Assembly: GCA_947627905.1 (NCBI GenBank)
Contig: CANQXX010000003.1
Location: 42,182 to 106,181 of the forward strand
Reading direction: 5' to 3'
Length of the DNA: 64,000 bases
Origin: an uncultured Clostridia bacterium
GTDB lineage: Bacteria; Bacillota; Clostridia; Oscillospirales; Ruminococcaceae
Shown: positions 54,402-63,961 of the stretch, one piece after another
How the letters are laid out: each line of letters begins with the position of its first letter
Position numbering within the stretch: the first letter of the stretch is position 1
Program-made: the position numbers and the translations under genes
The notes under the pieces: model-generated
Told to the model about the DNA's origin: nothing
What the model saw: only the letters and a program-made list of their open reading frames with translations
Databases searched by the model: none

Positions 54402-55589
54402 TTAGTTAAAATTTATCCTGTTTATCTCATCATAGCCGAGAAGATATATATATCCATCGATCCGGCAGAAATTTTCATAATCCGTATCGAGATGCACCGA
54501 AGATACCGGTTCGCCTGCCGCAGTAAGCGAATTTATACTTCCGGAGCTCTGGATATAGACAACGTTTCCGCTTACCTGCACATTAAGCACCTCATGATCC
54601 AGAGGTTTTTCGGATATTATGCCGTTCTGGCAGTCTACGGTCACAAGCTCGGAGGTCCTGCGCTCTTCGTTGACAAATATCATTGCCGCTATCTCATCGT
54701 CAATGGAATAATCCACCAGACGGCGTTTATATGTGTATGAATCAAGCATCTGACCATTGCCGTCGTAATAGGCGCACATGGTATCTCCCAGAAGAAGTAT
54801 CTTATCGTCCATTGTCTTTACCGAAAGTGCAAGCGTTTGTATATCTTCCGTCTGCCATACCGGCACCGGATCTCCGATCTCGCTGTAATCTATCCTGTCA
54901 AAGCGGTAATAAAGTATCCTTGATACTATAAATCCGCCGGAAGCTCCTATCGTAGTGATATAGCAGCCGCTGCTGTCGGAATTGAACGTAACGTCTATTA
55001 TCCTTGAAACAGAACGATAATTAAAAATATTCTTTCCGTCCTCATCATATACCATGAGCACCGACGGATATTTTTCACTTTTTGTTACAACAGCCGCAGT
55101 ATCCTTGCTTCCGAGACGTGCTATAAGTATAGGCTCATCGGTGGTCTTGCTGTAAATATTCTTATACTTGCTGTAAAGGGAAAAACTTTTACCGCCCAGA
55201 TCGTAAAGAAGTATCTTCTTTTCGCCTGCGGTCATTACCGGATTTGCAAACGTATGCTGATCTGAAAAGATCATTTTTCCGTTGGTGTTGTGAACAAAAA
55301 AGTGTGAATCGTCTGCCAGCGCAAGACAGTTATCCAGAGCAATAAGCTGATAACTTGCGCCCCCCTCTATCGAAAGAGGAAAATATCCTTCCGCCAGTTC
55401 TGCGGAATTTTCCGGAGCCGGTATCTTTGTAAGTATGCCTTCCAGTTTCGGATACCACAGATCCTTTGTGAGCACTACAGCAAGAACGGCAGCGACAATT
55501 GCCAGAACGATCACAAGTTTTTTCACGAACTTCATGGCTTTTTTCTTTTTTCTTCGCTGACGAAGCATAGAAATGTCCGTTACCGCCAT
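54402..55589 (-). CDS. DUF5711-type membrane-anchored beta-propeller-like protein
   Basis: A 395-residue protein. A basic N-terminal tail (LRQRRKKKKAMKFVKK) precedes one transmembrane helix (LVIVLAIVAAVLAVVLT); the remainder is extracellular. Repeating four-strand units such as NTNGKMIFSDQHTFANPV, YDEDGKNIFNYRSVSR and YDGNGQMLDSYTYKRR suggest a beta-propeller. I recall the clostridial DUF5711 family with this layout; the function is unknown. The ATG follows GGAGG by eight bases. It is downstream of truA in the long operon. Confidence 0.8.
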   Translation of the reverse strand: MAVTDISMLRQRRKKKKAMKFVKKLVIVLAIVAAVLAVVLTKDLWYPKLEGILTKIPAPENSAELAEGYFPLSIEGGASYQLIALDNCLALADDSHFFVHNTNGKMIFSDQHTFANPVMTAGEKKILLYDLGGKSFSLYSKYKNIYSKTTDEPILIARLGSKDTAAVVTKSEKYPSVLMVYDEDGKNIFNYRSVSRIIDVTFNSDSSGCYITTIGASGGFIVSRILYYRFDRIDYSEIGDPVPVWQTEDIQTLALSVKTMDDKILLLGDTMCAYYDGNGQMLDSYTYKRRLVDYSIDDEIAAMIFVNEERRTSELVTVDCQNGIISEKPLDHEVLNVQVSGNVVYIQSSGSINSLTAAGEPVSSVHLDTDYENFCRIDGYIYLLGYDEINRINFN

Positions 55590-55612
55590 TTTGCTTTCCT
55601 CCCCAATAAGAT

Positions 55613-56347
55613 TTAATAAAACACTCTGTTCAGATAGAGCCCGTGGGCCTGAATGGTCTTTCCGGCAAGATCTCTGTCCTTTGCGGAAAGGATATCCGGT
55701 ATTGAATCCGGAGCCAGCTTTCCCTCATTGATAAAAATAAGAGTTCCCACCATAACTCTAACCATATTATACAAAAATCCGTCACCTTTGACAATAAGTT
55801 TCACTAAATTTTCATTTTTTTCGATCCTGAAATATTCTATAGTTCTTACGCTGTCCTCTTTGCGGTTTGCAGTTCCGCAGAAAGAAGTAAAATCATGCGT
55901 TCCCACAAAATCCTGCGCCGAACGTTCCATAAGCTCCGTATCCAGCGCATATGGATAATGCAGCGCCAGATCCGCCATAAACGGATCCTTGCTCGGACGG
56001 TTCAGTATAAGATAGACATATTCCTTTGCTTTGCAGGAATAGCGCGCATGGAAGTCAACAGCCGCTTCTTCACAGCTTAATATGGAGATATCGTCCGGAA
56101 GCAGTGAGTTCATTCCCCTGACGATGTTCCCGCAGGGAATCTTATGCTCGGTTTCAAAGGAAAAACAATATTCATTGGCATGAACGCCTGTATCGGTGCG
56201 TGAACAGCCATTCACCTTTACAGGAGCTCCGGTAAGATATCCCAGCTTTTCTTCAATGATATTCTGCACTCCTACAGCATTTTCCTGCTTCTGAAAGCCG
56301 TGATAATTAGTTCCGCGATAAGCGGTCATTACCTTTAAATTCCGCAT
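55613..56347 (-). CDS. truA: tRNA pseudouridine(38-40) synthase
   Basis: Isomerises uridines 38-40 in tRNA anticodon stems. The active-site motif NGCSRTDTGVHANEYCFSF holds the catalytic Asp near residue 53. MTAYRGTNYHGFQKQENAVGVQ is the usual start, and VRVMVGTLIFINEGK the C-terminal block. Length 244 is normal. It follows ecfT, the conserved Firmicutes order ecfA1-ecfA2-ecfT-truA. Confidence 0.97.
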   Translation of the reverse strand: MRNLKVMTAYRGTNYHGFQKQENAVGVQNIIEEKLGYLTGAPVKVNGCSRTDTGVHANEYCFSFETEHKIPCGNIVRGMNSLLPDDISILSCEEAAVDFHARYSCKAKEYVYLILNRPSKDPFMADLALHYPYALDTELMERSAQDFVGTHDFTSFCGTANRKEDSVRTIEYFRIEKNENLVKLIVKGDGFLYNMVRVMVGTLIFINEGKLAPDSIPDILSAKDRDLAGKTIQAHGLYLNRVFY

Positions 56348-56357
56348 ATCATCACCT

Positions 56358-57161
56358 TTAACCGAAAATGCAGTTAAGCATTATAACTATATCCAGAAAA
56401 ACTATTGACACGCCGAGAGCAAAATAATCCTTGCCCTCCGATCTGAGCTGACGCAGTCTTGTTCTGCCGTCTCCGCCCTGATAGCACCGGCATTCCATAG
56501 CCACGGCAAGCTCCTCCGCGCGCCTGAAAGCCGAAACGAACAGCGGTATAAGTATCGGTGTGAGCGCCTTTGCCCTCTGAAGGATATTCCCGCTTTCCAT
56601 ATCGGCGCCTCTTGCCTTCTGAGCAGATATTATCTTGTCCGTTTCCTCTATAAGAGTAGGGATAAATCTCAGTGCAATAGTCATCATCATTGCCAGCTCA
56701 TGCACCGGAAGATTTATCTTTTTAAGCGGTGAAAGAAGCCTTTCGATGGCGTCGGTAAGCGTTATAGGAGAAGTCGTATATGTCAGCAATGAACTTCCCA
56801 TGATAAGCGCGATTATCCGTATTACCATAAAAGCGCTCGTTCTCAGACCCTCTGCCGTTATCTTTATGAAGCCGAATTTTACCAGCGGAGCACCGTCCAG
56901 AAAAAATATATTCAGCACCGAAGTGAAAATTATTATCGGAACGATCGGTTTAAGACTTTTCAGCATAAGCCTGAACGGTATCTTTGACATTATAAAGCTC
57001 ATTGCAAGGAACACGAGCCCCACTGCAAGAGCTGCAAAGCCGTCGGCGGCAAACAACATTCCTATAAAAACGCCGGTAATGATTATCTTGAACCGCGGAT
57101 CGAGAGAGTGCACCGCTGATCTTCCGGGGAAATACTGTCCTATCGTGATATCTTTAAGCAT
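56358..57161 (-). CDS. ecfT: ECF transporter transmembrane protein EcfT
   Basis: Membrane subunit that couples the two ATPases to substrate-binding S-components for vitamin or cobalt/nickel uptake. It begins with DITIGQYFPGRSAVHSLDPRFK and has five to six helices. The coupling-helix motifs are ALRFIPTLIEETDKIISAQKARGA and AFRRAEELAVAMECRCY, each with the Ala-Arg-Gly type signature. Start is the ATG with GGGAGG eight bases upstream; it overlaps ecfA2 by eight bases. No S-component gene is in the window, so substrate specificity is set elsewhere. Confidence 0.95.
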   Translation of the reverse strand: MLKDITIGQYFPGRSAVHSLDPRFKIIITGVFIGMLFAADGFAALAVGLVFLAMSFIMSKIPFRLMLKSLKPIVPIIIFTSVLNIFFLDGAPLVKFGFIKITAEGLRTSAFMVIRIIALIMGSSLLTYTTSPITLTDAIERLLSPLKKINLPVHELAMMMTIALRFIPTLIEETDKIISAQKARGADMESGNILQRAKALTPILIPLFVSAFRRAEELAVAMECRCYQGGDGRTRLRQLRSEGKDYFALGVSIVFLDIVIMLNCIFG

Positions 57162-58029
57162 TGACAGCGCCTCCCTTGCGTTCAAGATATTCAAGGATAG
57201 TTTTCTTTGCAAACTCGGTCGTATAAACATCAGTGCGGATATCTATACCGCGTTTTTTCAGGTCAAGGAAAACTTTTGTTATCTGCGGAACGGCAAGACC
57301 TATACCGGCAAGCTCGTCGGAACGTTTGAAAACATCGGGAGTATCCTCATAGCAGAATACCTCCGCCTTGTTCATAACAAGTATCTTGTCGGCAAATTTT
57401 GCAATATCCTCCATGCTGTGTGAAACAAGCAGCACGGTAATATGCTTCTGCCTGTGATATTCCTTTATCTGACCAAGTATCTTGTCACGTCCCTTAGGGT
57501 CAAGTCCGGCGGTCGGTTCGTCAAGGATAAGCACCTTTGGCTCCATTGCCATTACTCCGGCGATAGCAACACGCCTTTTCTGTCCTCCGGAAAGCTCAAA
57601 GGGAGACTTATATAATGTTTCCTGCTTCAGACCTACAAGCTCTGCCGTTTCCTTTACTCTGCGGTCGATCTCCTCATCGGTAAGTCCCATATTCTTAGGT
57701 CCGAAAGCAATATCCTTATAGACCGTTTCCTCAAAGAGCTGATATTCCGGATACTGAAAGACCAGTCCCACCTTGAAGCGTATATCCCTTATCCGGACTT
57801 CCTTGTCCCAGATATCCTGTCCGTCTATGAAAACCTTTCCCGACGTAGGCTTTATAAGCCCGTTAAGATGCTGTATAAGAGTTGATTTTCCGGAACCGGT
57901 ATGACCGATTATTCCCGAAAACGTTCCCTCCTCTATATCAAGACACACCTTGTTGACCGCCGTTTTTTCAAAAGGCGTTCCTATGCTGTAGGTGTAAGTC
58001 AGATCTTCTGTTCTGATGATAGATGCCAT
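57154..58029 (-). CDS. ecfA2: ECF transporter ATPase EcfA2
   Basis: Second ATPase of the ECF module. Walker A IIGHTGSGKSTLIQHLNGL, Q-loop VGLVFQYPEYQLFEETV, signature FELSGGQKRRVAIAGVMAM and Walker B VLILDEPTAGLDPKGR are intact. QYPEYQLFEETVYKDIAFG is the EcfA2 pattern. Start is the ATG of MASIIRTEDL with GGAGG seven bases upstream. It overlaps ecfT and lies 63 bases after ecfA1. Confidence 0.96.
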   Translation of the reverse strand: MASIIRTEDLTYTYSIGTPFEKTAVNKVCLDIEEGTFSGIIGHTGSGKSTLIQHLNGLIKPTSGKVFIDGQDIWDKEVRIRDIRFKVGLVFQYPEYQLFEETVYKDIAFGPKNMGLTDEEIDRRVKETAELVGLKQETLYKSPFELSGGQKRRVAIAGVMAMEPKVLILDEPTAGLDPKGRDKILGQIKEYHRQKHITVLLVSHSMEDIAKFADKILVMNKAEVFCYEDTPDVFKRSDELAGIGLAVPQITKVFLDLKKRGIDIRTDVYTTEFAKKTILEYLERKGGAVNA

Positions 58030-58092
58030 TTGAGTTCCTCCAAAAGAAATACATTTCCGCACATATGCGCATTGATAATGTTTTCCCGTTTA

Positions 58093-58950
58093 TCAGCCTT
58101 TAAGGAGCTTTTCAAGTGCGTCGGCGCACTCTTCTTCGGAAATTATATGCGTATCCGACGGTATTCCGTCCCTGCCGAGCAGATACATCAGTTCGGTCAC
58201 CTGCGGAACGTCAAGACCTATACTTTTCATTTTTTCAACATTTGAAAAAACGTTTTTCGGGATATCGTCCATTATTATTTCTCCGTTGTCCATAACGATT
58301 ATCCTGTCCGCCTGCGCGGCTTCTTCCATATAATGGGTTATCAGCACCGCCGTTATCCCGAAATCATGGTTCAGCTCACGGATAGTTTTAAGAACTTCCT
58401 GTCTGCCTTTAGGGTCAAGCATTGCAGTAGGCTCGTCCAGAACTATGCAGTCAGGACGCATTGCGATTATTCCTGCAATTGCCACACGCTGCTTCTGTCC
58501 TCCGGAAAGCTGATGCGGAGAATGTTCCCTGTACTCGTACATTCCTACCGATCTTAATGCGTCGTCCACTCTTTCGCGCATTTCATCAGGAGGAACGCCG
58601 AGATTTTCAAGAGCAAAAGCAACGTCCTCCTCAACGATAGTTGCTACGATCTGGTTATCCGGATTTTGGAAAACCATTCCCACACGCTGACGGACATCAA
58701 ATATTTTTTTCTCGTCGCAGGTGTCTATCCCGTCGACATATACCTTTCCGCCGCACGGAAGAAGTATGCCGTTCATATGTTTAGCAATAGTAGATTTTCC
58801 CGAACCGTTGTGACCGAGTATAGCCGTAAACTGTCCACGTCCGATATCCAGAGAAACATTTTTCAGCACCTGCTTCGGAGGAGTTTTGTCCTCCGGATCG
58901 GCTTCGTAATGGAAATCCACATTCTGCGCTGAAATTATTTTTTCGTCCAT
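58093..58950 (-). CDS. ecfA1: ECF transporter ATPase EcfA1
   Basis: First ATPase of the ECF module. Walker [20 protein letters not shown]-loop [20 protein letters not shown], signature [19 protein letters not shown] and Walker [17 protein letters not shown] are intact. [18 protein letters not shown] is the EcfA1 pattern. ATG of MDEKIIS has GAGG six bases upstream. It follows a small membrane protein gene. Confidence 0.96.
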   Translation of the reverse strand: MDEKIISAQNVDFHYEADPEDKTPPKQVLKNVSLDIGRGQFTAILGHNGSGKSTIAKHMNGILLPCGGKVYVDGIDTCDEKKIFDVRQRVGMVFQNPDNQIVATIVEEDVAFALENLGVPPDEMRERVDDALRSVGMYEYREHSPHQLSGGQKQRVAIAGIIAMRPDCIVLDEPTAMLDPKGRQEVLKTIRELNHDFGITAVLITHYMEEAAQADRIIVMDNGEIIMDDIPKNVFSNVEKMKSIGLDVPQVTELMYLLGRDGIPSDTHIISEEECADALEKLLKG

Positions 58951-58965
58951 CGTATTCCTCATTTC

Positions 58966-59163
58966 TTATGCCGAAAACAGCTCTATCCCGCTGAAAACGG
59001 CAATTATCAGCAACACTATACCTACCGATATATATGTAAAGCGCACACGCTTTACTTCTTTTTCCGACAGCGGCGTACCCATTTTTGAATGAAATGCCCT
59101 GCCTTTTCCTATTATCCCGGCAATTATGAAGTAAATGCCGCCGGCAAGAGAGAGCCAGAACAT
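58966..59163 (-). CDS. Small two-helix membrane protein
   Basis: A 65-residue protein with two hydrophobic helices (WLSLAGGIYFIIAGIIG and FTYISVGIVLLIIAVFSGI) joined by a basic loop (KGRAFHSKMGTPLSEKEVKRVR). I do not recognise the family. Its ATG overlaps the methyltransferase stop by one base (TGATG), and ecfA1 starts 16 bases after its stop, so it is almost surely translated in this operon. Confidence 0.8.
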   Translation of the reverse strand: MFWLSLAGGIYFIIAGIIGKGRAFHSKMGTPLSEKEVKRVRFTYISVGIVLLIIAVFSGIELFSA

Positions 59164-60029
59164 CAGTTACTCCTCCATATAGCTGTTGAACCGCATGGAA
59201 GCACATTATTTCCCGACTCAACAGGAAGCCCTATTTCGTCCGCAGAAACAGCTCCGCCGAATTTTTTTGCTGCCGTTTCTTTAAGAATATATGCCATTAC
59301 CGACGGAGAAAGCCCCGTGGTATAACTGTTTAACAGAAAAAACAGAGGATCGTCGCTCAGCACTCCCATACAGAGTTCCACCAGATCGTAAATACAGTCC
59401 TCCAGCTTCCATACTTCCTGATTTGGTCCCCGTCCGTAGGAAGGCGGATCCATAACTACCGCATCATACCGCCGTCCGCGCCGTATCTCTCTGGAAACGA
59501 ATTTTACACAGTCGTCAACTATCCAGCGGACAGGCTTTTCCGAAAGTCCGGAGGAAGCCGCATTATCCCTTGCCCACTGTACCATTCCCTTTGAAGCGTC
59601 CACATGGCACACGGAAGCCCCCGCATTAGCGCAGGCAAGCGTTGCTCCGCCTGTATAAGCAAACAGATTAAGAACGCTTATATCACGTCCTGCCGTTCTT
59701 ATGGCGTTATCCATATAGTCCCAGTTTACCGCTTGTTCAGGGAAAAGTCCCATATGCTTGAAACCTGTGGGACGGATATTGAACGTCAGATCTCCGTAGG
59801 ATATCGTCCAGCTGTCAGGCAGCTTTCTTTTGAAGCTCCACTGTCCGCCGCCCTTATCCGAACGGTAATAATGTCCGTAAGCCTTATCCCAGAACTCGGA
59901 TCTTTTTTCGGTTTTCCATATTATCTGTGGATCGGGACGGATAAGCGGTATATTGCCCCACATCTCCAGCTTTTCCGAGCTTGTGCAGTCCAGAAGCCTG
60001 TAATCCGTCCATTTATCCGCTGTTCTCAT
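59163..60029 (-). CDS. Class I SAM-dependent methyltransferase (RlmI-like)
   Basis: A 288-residue methyltransferase. The SAM-binding motif I is VLNLFAYTGGATLACANAGA near residue 120, followed by acidic VCHVDASKG. Motif IV is AVVMDPPSYGRGP, typical of the RlmI/RlmK-like rRNA cytosine-5 or guanine-N2 methyltransferases. There is no PUA domain at the N-terminus, which RlmI has, so this is the shorter clostridial form and the target is uncertain. ATG follows AAAGGA. It lies between glmM and the small membrane protein. Confidence 0.88.
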   Translation of the reverse strand: MRTADKWTDYRLLDCTSSEKLEMWGNIPLIRPDPQIIWKTEKRSEFWDKAYGHYYRSDKGGGQWSFKRKLPDSWTISYGDLTFNIRPTGFKHMGLFPEQAVNWDYMDNAIRTAGRDISVLNLFAYTGGATLACANAGASVCHVDASKGMVQWARDNAASSGLSEKPVRWIVDDCVKFVSREIRRGRRYDAVVMDPPSYGRGPNQEVWKLEDCIYDLVELCMGVLSDDPLFFLLNSYTTGLSPSVMAYILKETAAKKFGGAVSADEIGLPVESGNNVLPCGSTAIWRSN

Positions 60030-60056
60030 TAAAATTTTCCTTTCAGGCGCTTCTTA

Positions 60057-61418
60057 TCAGTTATCCTTGCAGCGTTCAGCTATCTTTTCGGAAATAGCCA
60101 CAGCCATATCGTTTATCAGCTTGAATTGTTTGCCTTCTATCATAACTCTTATGAGCGGTTCCGTACCGCTTTCACGGACAAGTATACGTCCGCTGGAACC
60201 GAGCTTTTTCTGATTTTCGCTTATGATGCTTTCTATTTCCCCGTCATTTTTCCATGTCTCTTTCCACTTGGGGTCTATCTTTACATTTATCATTACCTGA
60301 GGATATCTTTCCATTATAGAACCCAGCTCAGACGCCTTTCTTTCCTGCCTTTTAAGGATACTCAGCAGCTGTACTGCCGTAAGCTGACCGTCACCTGTTG
60401 TGGCAAAATCATGGAATATGATATGTCCCGACTGTTCTCCGCCAAGGTTATAGCCGCCTGCAAGCATCTGCTCCATGATATATCTGTCGCCGACTTTAGT
60501 GCTTATCATATTTATATCGTTGTTCTTGGCAAAATGGGTAAATCCAAGATTGGTAAGAACGGTAACAACGGCGGTATTCTTTTTAAGAGTACCCTTGTCG
60601 CGCATATCCCTTGCAAATATTGCGATCAGCTTGTCGCCGTCAAGAACTGTACCGTTTTCATCTACCGCAAGGCATCTATCGGCGTCTCCGTCAAAAGCCA
60701 CGCCTATATGACACTTGTTCTGCACAACGCACTTGGAAATATTCTCCATGTGTGTTGAACCGCATTTATCGTTGATATTTGTACCGTTCGGAGTGCAGTT
60801 TGTAAGAAACACCGTTGCTCCCAGACCGCCGAAAAGCCGTTCCGCAGTAACGCTGGCAGAACCGTTTGCGCAGTCTATAGCAACTCTTATACCGGAAAGA
60901 TCGTTATCTATGGTTTTCATTATATAGCGTATATAATCCCATTCGGCATTCTTGTCCTCGGAAATATGACCGATATTAGCACCGCCGGTCATGGCTTCGG
61001 TTATCTTTTCCGGTTCGTCAAGGACGAGCTTTTCTATCTCCTCTTCTATATCATCTGATAATTTGTAGCCTGTGCCGGAAAAAAGTTTTATTCCGTTAAA
61101 TTCCATGCTGTTATGTGAAGCAGAGATCATCACTCCGGCGTCGGCTTCGCGCTTCTTTACAAGAAAAGCTACTGCCGGCGTAGGTATAACGCCCACTTTT
61201 ATAACATCAGCGCCCATTGAGCATATTCCTGCTATAAGAGCCGCTTCAAGAACGTCAGAAGAGATCCTTGTATCCTTTCCTATAAGTATTTTAGGCTTAT
61301 GGTTTGCCTTTCTGGTAAGCACCATAGCCGCCGCTCTGCCTATCTGCATAGCAGTTTCGCAGGTAAGCTCAGTAATAGCGACGCCTCTTGCTCCGTCTGT
61401 TCCGAATAATCTGCCCAT
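60057..61418 (-). CDS. glmM: Phosphoglucosamine mutase
   Basis: Converts glucosamine-6-phosphate to glucosamine-1-phosphate on the way to UDP-GlcNAc and peptidoglycan. The start MGRLFGTDGARGVA, the phosphoserine loop MISASHNSMEFNG (catalytic Ser near residue 100), the metal loop FDGDADRCLAVD, the sugar loop GGEQSGHIIF and the phosphate loop RESGTEPLIRVM are intact. I place the start at the ATG with AAAGGAG upstream, seven codons into the open frame. It lies 29 bases after ruvB. Confidence 0.97.
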   Translation of the reverse strand: MGRLFGTDGARGVAITELTCETAMQIGRAAAMVLTRKANHKPKILIGKDTRISSDVLEAALIAGICSMGADVIKVGVIPTPAVAFLVKKREADAGVMISASHNSMEFNGIKLFSGTGYKLSDDIEEEIEKLVLDEPEKITEAMTGGANIGHISEDKNAEWDYIRYIMKTIDNDLSGIRVAIDCANGSASVTAERLFGGLGATVFLTNCTPNGTNINDKCGSTHMENISKCVVQNKCHIGVAFDGDADRCLAVDENGTVLDGDKLIAIFARDMRDKGTLKKNTAVVTVLTNLGFTHFAKNNDINMISTKVGDRYIMEQMLAGGYNLGGEQSGHIIFHDFATTGDGQLTAVQLLSILKRQERKASELGSIMERYPQVMINVKIDPKWKETWKNDGEIESIISENQKKLGSSGRILVRESGTEPLIRVMIEGKQFKLINDMAVAISEKIAERCKDN

Positions 61419-61447
61419 TCTGTTTATCTCCTTTATCAAATAATAAA

Positions 61448-62518
61448 TTATTCAAAGAAAGTCTGCTGTGTGCCGTCCGGAGGGTCTCCCTTATACTCAT
61501 AACCCATATGACTGTAAGCAAGAGCCGTTGCACACCGTCCGCGCGGTGTCCTTGAAATAAAGCCGAGCTGCATAAGGAACGGCTCGCAAACGTCCTCCAG
61601 CGTAACGGATTCCTCCCCTATAGCCGAAGCCAGTGTTTCCAGTCCGACAGGACCTCCGTTATATCCCTTTATAAGCATATTCAGCATACGCTTGTCAAGA
61701 TTATCAAGTCCAAGGCTGTCTATTTCCATGCGGTCAAGAGCGATCCTTGCAATGTCGTCGGTAATTTTTCCATTTCCAAGAACATCTGCAAAATCCCTGA
61801 CGCGTTTCAGAAGTCTGTTTGCGATACGGGGAGTTCCTCTTGCCCGTTTTGCGATCTCCATTGCGCCGCTCCTGTCACAGGGAACGCCGAGTATCACCGA
61901 AGAACGCATTACAATATCGCAAAGCTGTTCATAGGTGTAAAGCTCCAGTCTTTGTATCATTCCGAAGCGGTCGCGGAGCGGAGAAGTAAGCTGACCGGCT
62001 CTTGTTGTAGCTCCGATAAGAGTAAATTTCGGCAGGTCGATACGCAGCGAACGCGCCGAAGGTCCTTTTCCTATGATTATATCCAGAGCATAATCTTCAA
62101 GAGCGGGATAAAGAACCTCCTCGATCGCCCTTGAAAGGCGGTGTATCTCATCTATGAAAAGAACGTCGTTTTCAGAAAGATTTGTCAGCAGCGCCGCAAG
62201 GTCGCCGGGCTTTTCAATGGCAGGACCTGACGTAATACGGATATTTACACCCATTTCGTGGGCGATTATGGCGGAAAGCGTAGTCTTTCCAAGTCCCGGA
62301 GGACCGTAAAGCAGTACATGATCCAGAGGTTCGCCGCGCTTTTTTGCAGCTTCTATAAATATGGACATATTCTCCTTTACCTTGTCCTGACCGATATACT
62401 CCGAAAGAGTTTTCGGACGGAGACCGACTTCGATATCATCGGTGTCGTTCTCGTTTATATTCGGAGAGACCATTCTGCCTGCCTGCGGCTCAAAATTCAT
62501 TTCGCTCGATTCCAGCAA
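61448..62518 (-). CDS. ruvB: Holliday junction helicase RuvB
   Basis: AAA+ motor of the RuvAB branch migration complex. Walker [18 protein letters not shown] near residue 75, Walker [11 protein letters not shown], the sensor IGATTRAG, and the arginine finger region SPLRDRFGM are all present, with the C-terminal winged helix [12 protein letters not shown]. The start is a TTG six bases after AAAGGAAG. Length 356 is slightly longer than usual because of an N-terminal extension. Confidence 0.98.
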   Translation of the reverse strand: MLESSEMNFEPQAGRMVSPNINENDTDDIEVGLRPKTLSEYIGQDKVKENMSIFIEAAKKRGEPLDHVLLYGPPGLGKTTLSAIIAHEMGVNIRITSGPAIEKPGDLAALLTNLSENDVLFIDEIHRLSRAIEEVLYPALEDYALDIIIGKGPSARSLRIDLPKFTLIGATTRAGQLTSPLRDRFGMIQRLELYTYEQLCDIVMRSSVILGVPCDRSGAMEIAKRARGTPRIANRLLKRVRDFADVLGNGKITDDIARIALDRMEIDSLGLDNLDKRMLNMLIKGYNGGPVGLETLASAIGEESVTLEDVCEPFLMQLGFISRTPRGRCATALAYSHMGYEYKGDPPDGTQQTFFE

Positions 62519-62596
62519 ATTTATCTTCCTTTCAGAAATGCGGCTGATCTGTAATATCCTGCATTTGAATAATTATCGGTGAAATAATGCACGGTT

Positions 62597-63205
62597 TTAA
62601 AGATTTGCAGCCATTTTTTTCAGTGCCTGACGAATAAGCTCCTCAACGGAAAGCGCCGGATCAAGTCTTGCTACTGCCGAAGCAGCCTCCGCCTGACTGT
62701 AGCCAAGAACTACCAGTGCAGATATCGCTTCCGAAATATTGCTTCCGCCCGAAGAAATATTTTCGATCATCGTTTCCGCCGCTCCCGAAGAAGCAAGCTG
62801 CTCCTTGGTTATCTTGTCTTTAAGTTCAAGGACTACTCTCTGCGCGAGCTTTCCGCCCACGCCTTTCGTCTTGGTGAAAGCCTTATAGTCGCCCGTTGCA
62901 ACGGTAAGTGCAAAGCGCTCCGGGTCTGTATCGGAAAGGATAGCCAATCCTACTTTCGGACCTACTCCCGAAACGGTTATCAGCATTCTGAAACAGTTAA
63001 GCTCCTGTTCGGTCAAAAAACCGAACAGCTCCACATTATCTTCCCTGACGTGAAGATATGTGTAAAGCATTGCTTCTTCGCCGGTCTTTCCCATTCCGGA
63101 AAGTGTGGAAAGCGTCGTTCTGCACGCATAACCAACTCCGCCGCACTCGATAACGGCAATATCCTGACCTTTATGGATAATTTTTCCTCTTACACTGTAT
63201 ATCAT
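62597..63205 (-). CDS. ruvA: Holliday junction DNA-binding protein RuvA
   Basis: Junction-binding tetramer subunit. The N-terminal OB fold starts MIYSVRGKIIHKG; two HhH motifs follow (LITVSGVGPKVGLAILS, KTKGVGGKLAQRVVLELKD); the C-terminal UBA-like domain (ISALVVLGYSQAEAASAV) binds RuvB. I choose the ATG at 63205 with GGGAG eight bases upstream over the longer frame that overlaps ruvC. Length about 202 is normal. Confidence 0.97.
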   Translation of the reverse strand: MIYSVRGKIIHKGQDIAVIECGGVGYACRTTLSTLSGMGKTGEEAMLYTYLHVREDNVELFGFLTEQELNCFRMLITVSGVGPKVGLAILSDTDPERFALTVATGDYKAFTKTKGVGGKLAQRVVLELKDKITKEQLASSGAAETMIENISSGGSNISEAISALVVLGYSQAEAASAVARLDPALSVEELIRQALKKMAANL

Positions 63206-63228
63206 ATATTCAGCTCCCTGAAACAAAT

Positions 63229-63738
63229 TCAAAGTCCCTGTTTAATGTGCAGTCCGCCTGCCGCACCTCCGGAATGTCCGTGACAGATCGCTATAGCAAG
63301 GGCGTCGGCGGTATCGTCCGGCTTAGGCACTTCCGCAAGACCAAGTATCTTACGCGTCATTTCCATGACTTGATTTTTTTCCGCTCTTCCGTAGCCGACG
63401 ACTGACTGTTTTACCTGAAGAGGGGTATATTCAAATATGGGAACGCCCATATTTACCGCCGCAAGGATAGTAACTCCCCTTGCCTGTGCAACATCTATGC
63501 CGGTTTTCTGATTGGTATTGAAAAACAGCTTTTCTATCGCCATAGAATCCGGCTTGAATGTGTCAAGGACGGTGTTCATATCGTCATAAATGGTTTTGAG
63601 CCGCATAAAGAAATCCGTTCCGGCTTTGGTAGTTATCGCACCGAAATGCACCGGCACAAACTTGTATCCGTCATATTCCACCACGCCGAAGCCAACGATA
63701 GCGTAACCGGGGTCAATGCCAAGTATCCTCAATTTCAC
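63229..63738 (-). CDS. ruvC: Holliday junction resolvase RuvC
   Basis: Endonuclease that cuts Holliday junctions. RNase H fold with the catalytic acids in ILGIDPGYAIVGFG (Asp), MAIEKLFFNTNQ (Glu) and the C-terminal PDDTADALAIAICHG (two Asp). It begins with a GTG; two adjacent GTG codons follow GGAG and the second fits spacing better. Length about 169 is normal. It is the first gene of the ruvC-ruvA-ruvB run, with a strong promoter upstream. Confidence 0.97.
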   Translation of the reverse strand: MKLRILGIDPGYAIVGFGVVEYDGYKFVPVHFGAITTKAGTDFFMRLKTIYDDMNTVLDTFKPDSMAIEKLFFNTNQKTGIDVAQARGVTILAAVNMGVPIFEYTPLQVKQSVVGYGRAEKNQVMEMTRKILGLAEVPKPDDTADALAIAICHGHSGGAAGGLHIKQGL

Positions 63739-63772
63739 CACATCTCCGGTATAATTACAGTTTTAACAATTA

Positions 63773-63801
63773 ATTATACCACATATTTGATAATTCTGCA
63801 A
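63773..63801 (-). promoter_or_regulatory. Promoter of ruvC operon
   Basis: On the minus strand TTGCAG (63796-63801), 17-base spacer, TATAAT (63773-63778), about 35 bases upstream of ruvC. The small intergenic distances downstream suggest one long transcript from here to the clpE-like gene, with 78 bases the largest gap. Confidence 0.82.
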
Positions 63802-63930
63802 TATTTTTTTGATATATTTGCGGAATTAATTTTTATGTAAGACTATGTCACAACAATAAGCTGATTTTTAGCATTTTTAACTTAGAGATAAATGATAATT
63901 TGCGGGGAAGCACAAATTTATTGATCTGTG

Positions 63931-63961
63931 TTGCCAAACAGCTCACTGGGCTGTTTGGCAA
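63931..63961. repeat. Perfect 12-bp-arm hairpin at right edge
   Basis: TTGCCAAACAGC (63931-63942) and its complement GCTGTTTGGCAA (63950-63961) flank the loop TCACTGG. No T-run follows on either strand, so it is not a standard terminator. The 150 bases at this edge hold no gene that I can see. Confidence 0.65.
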
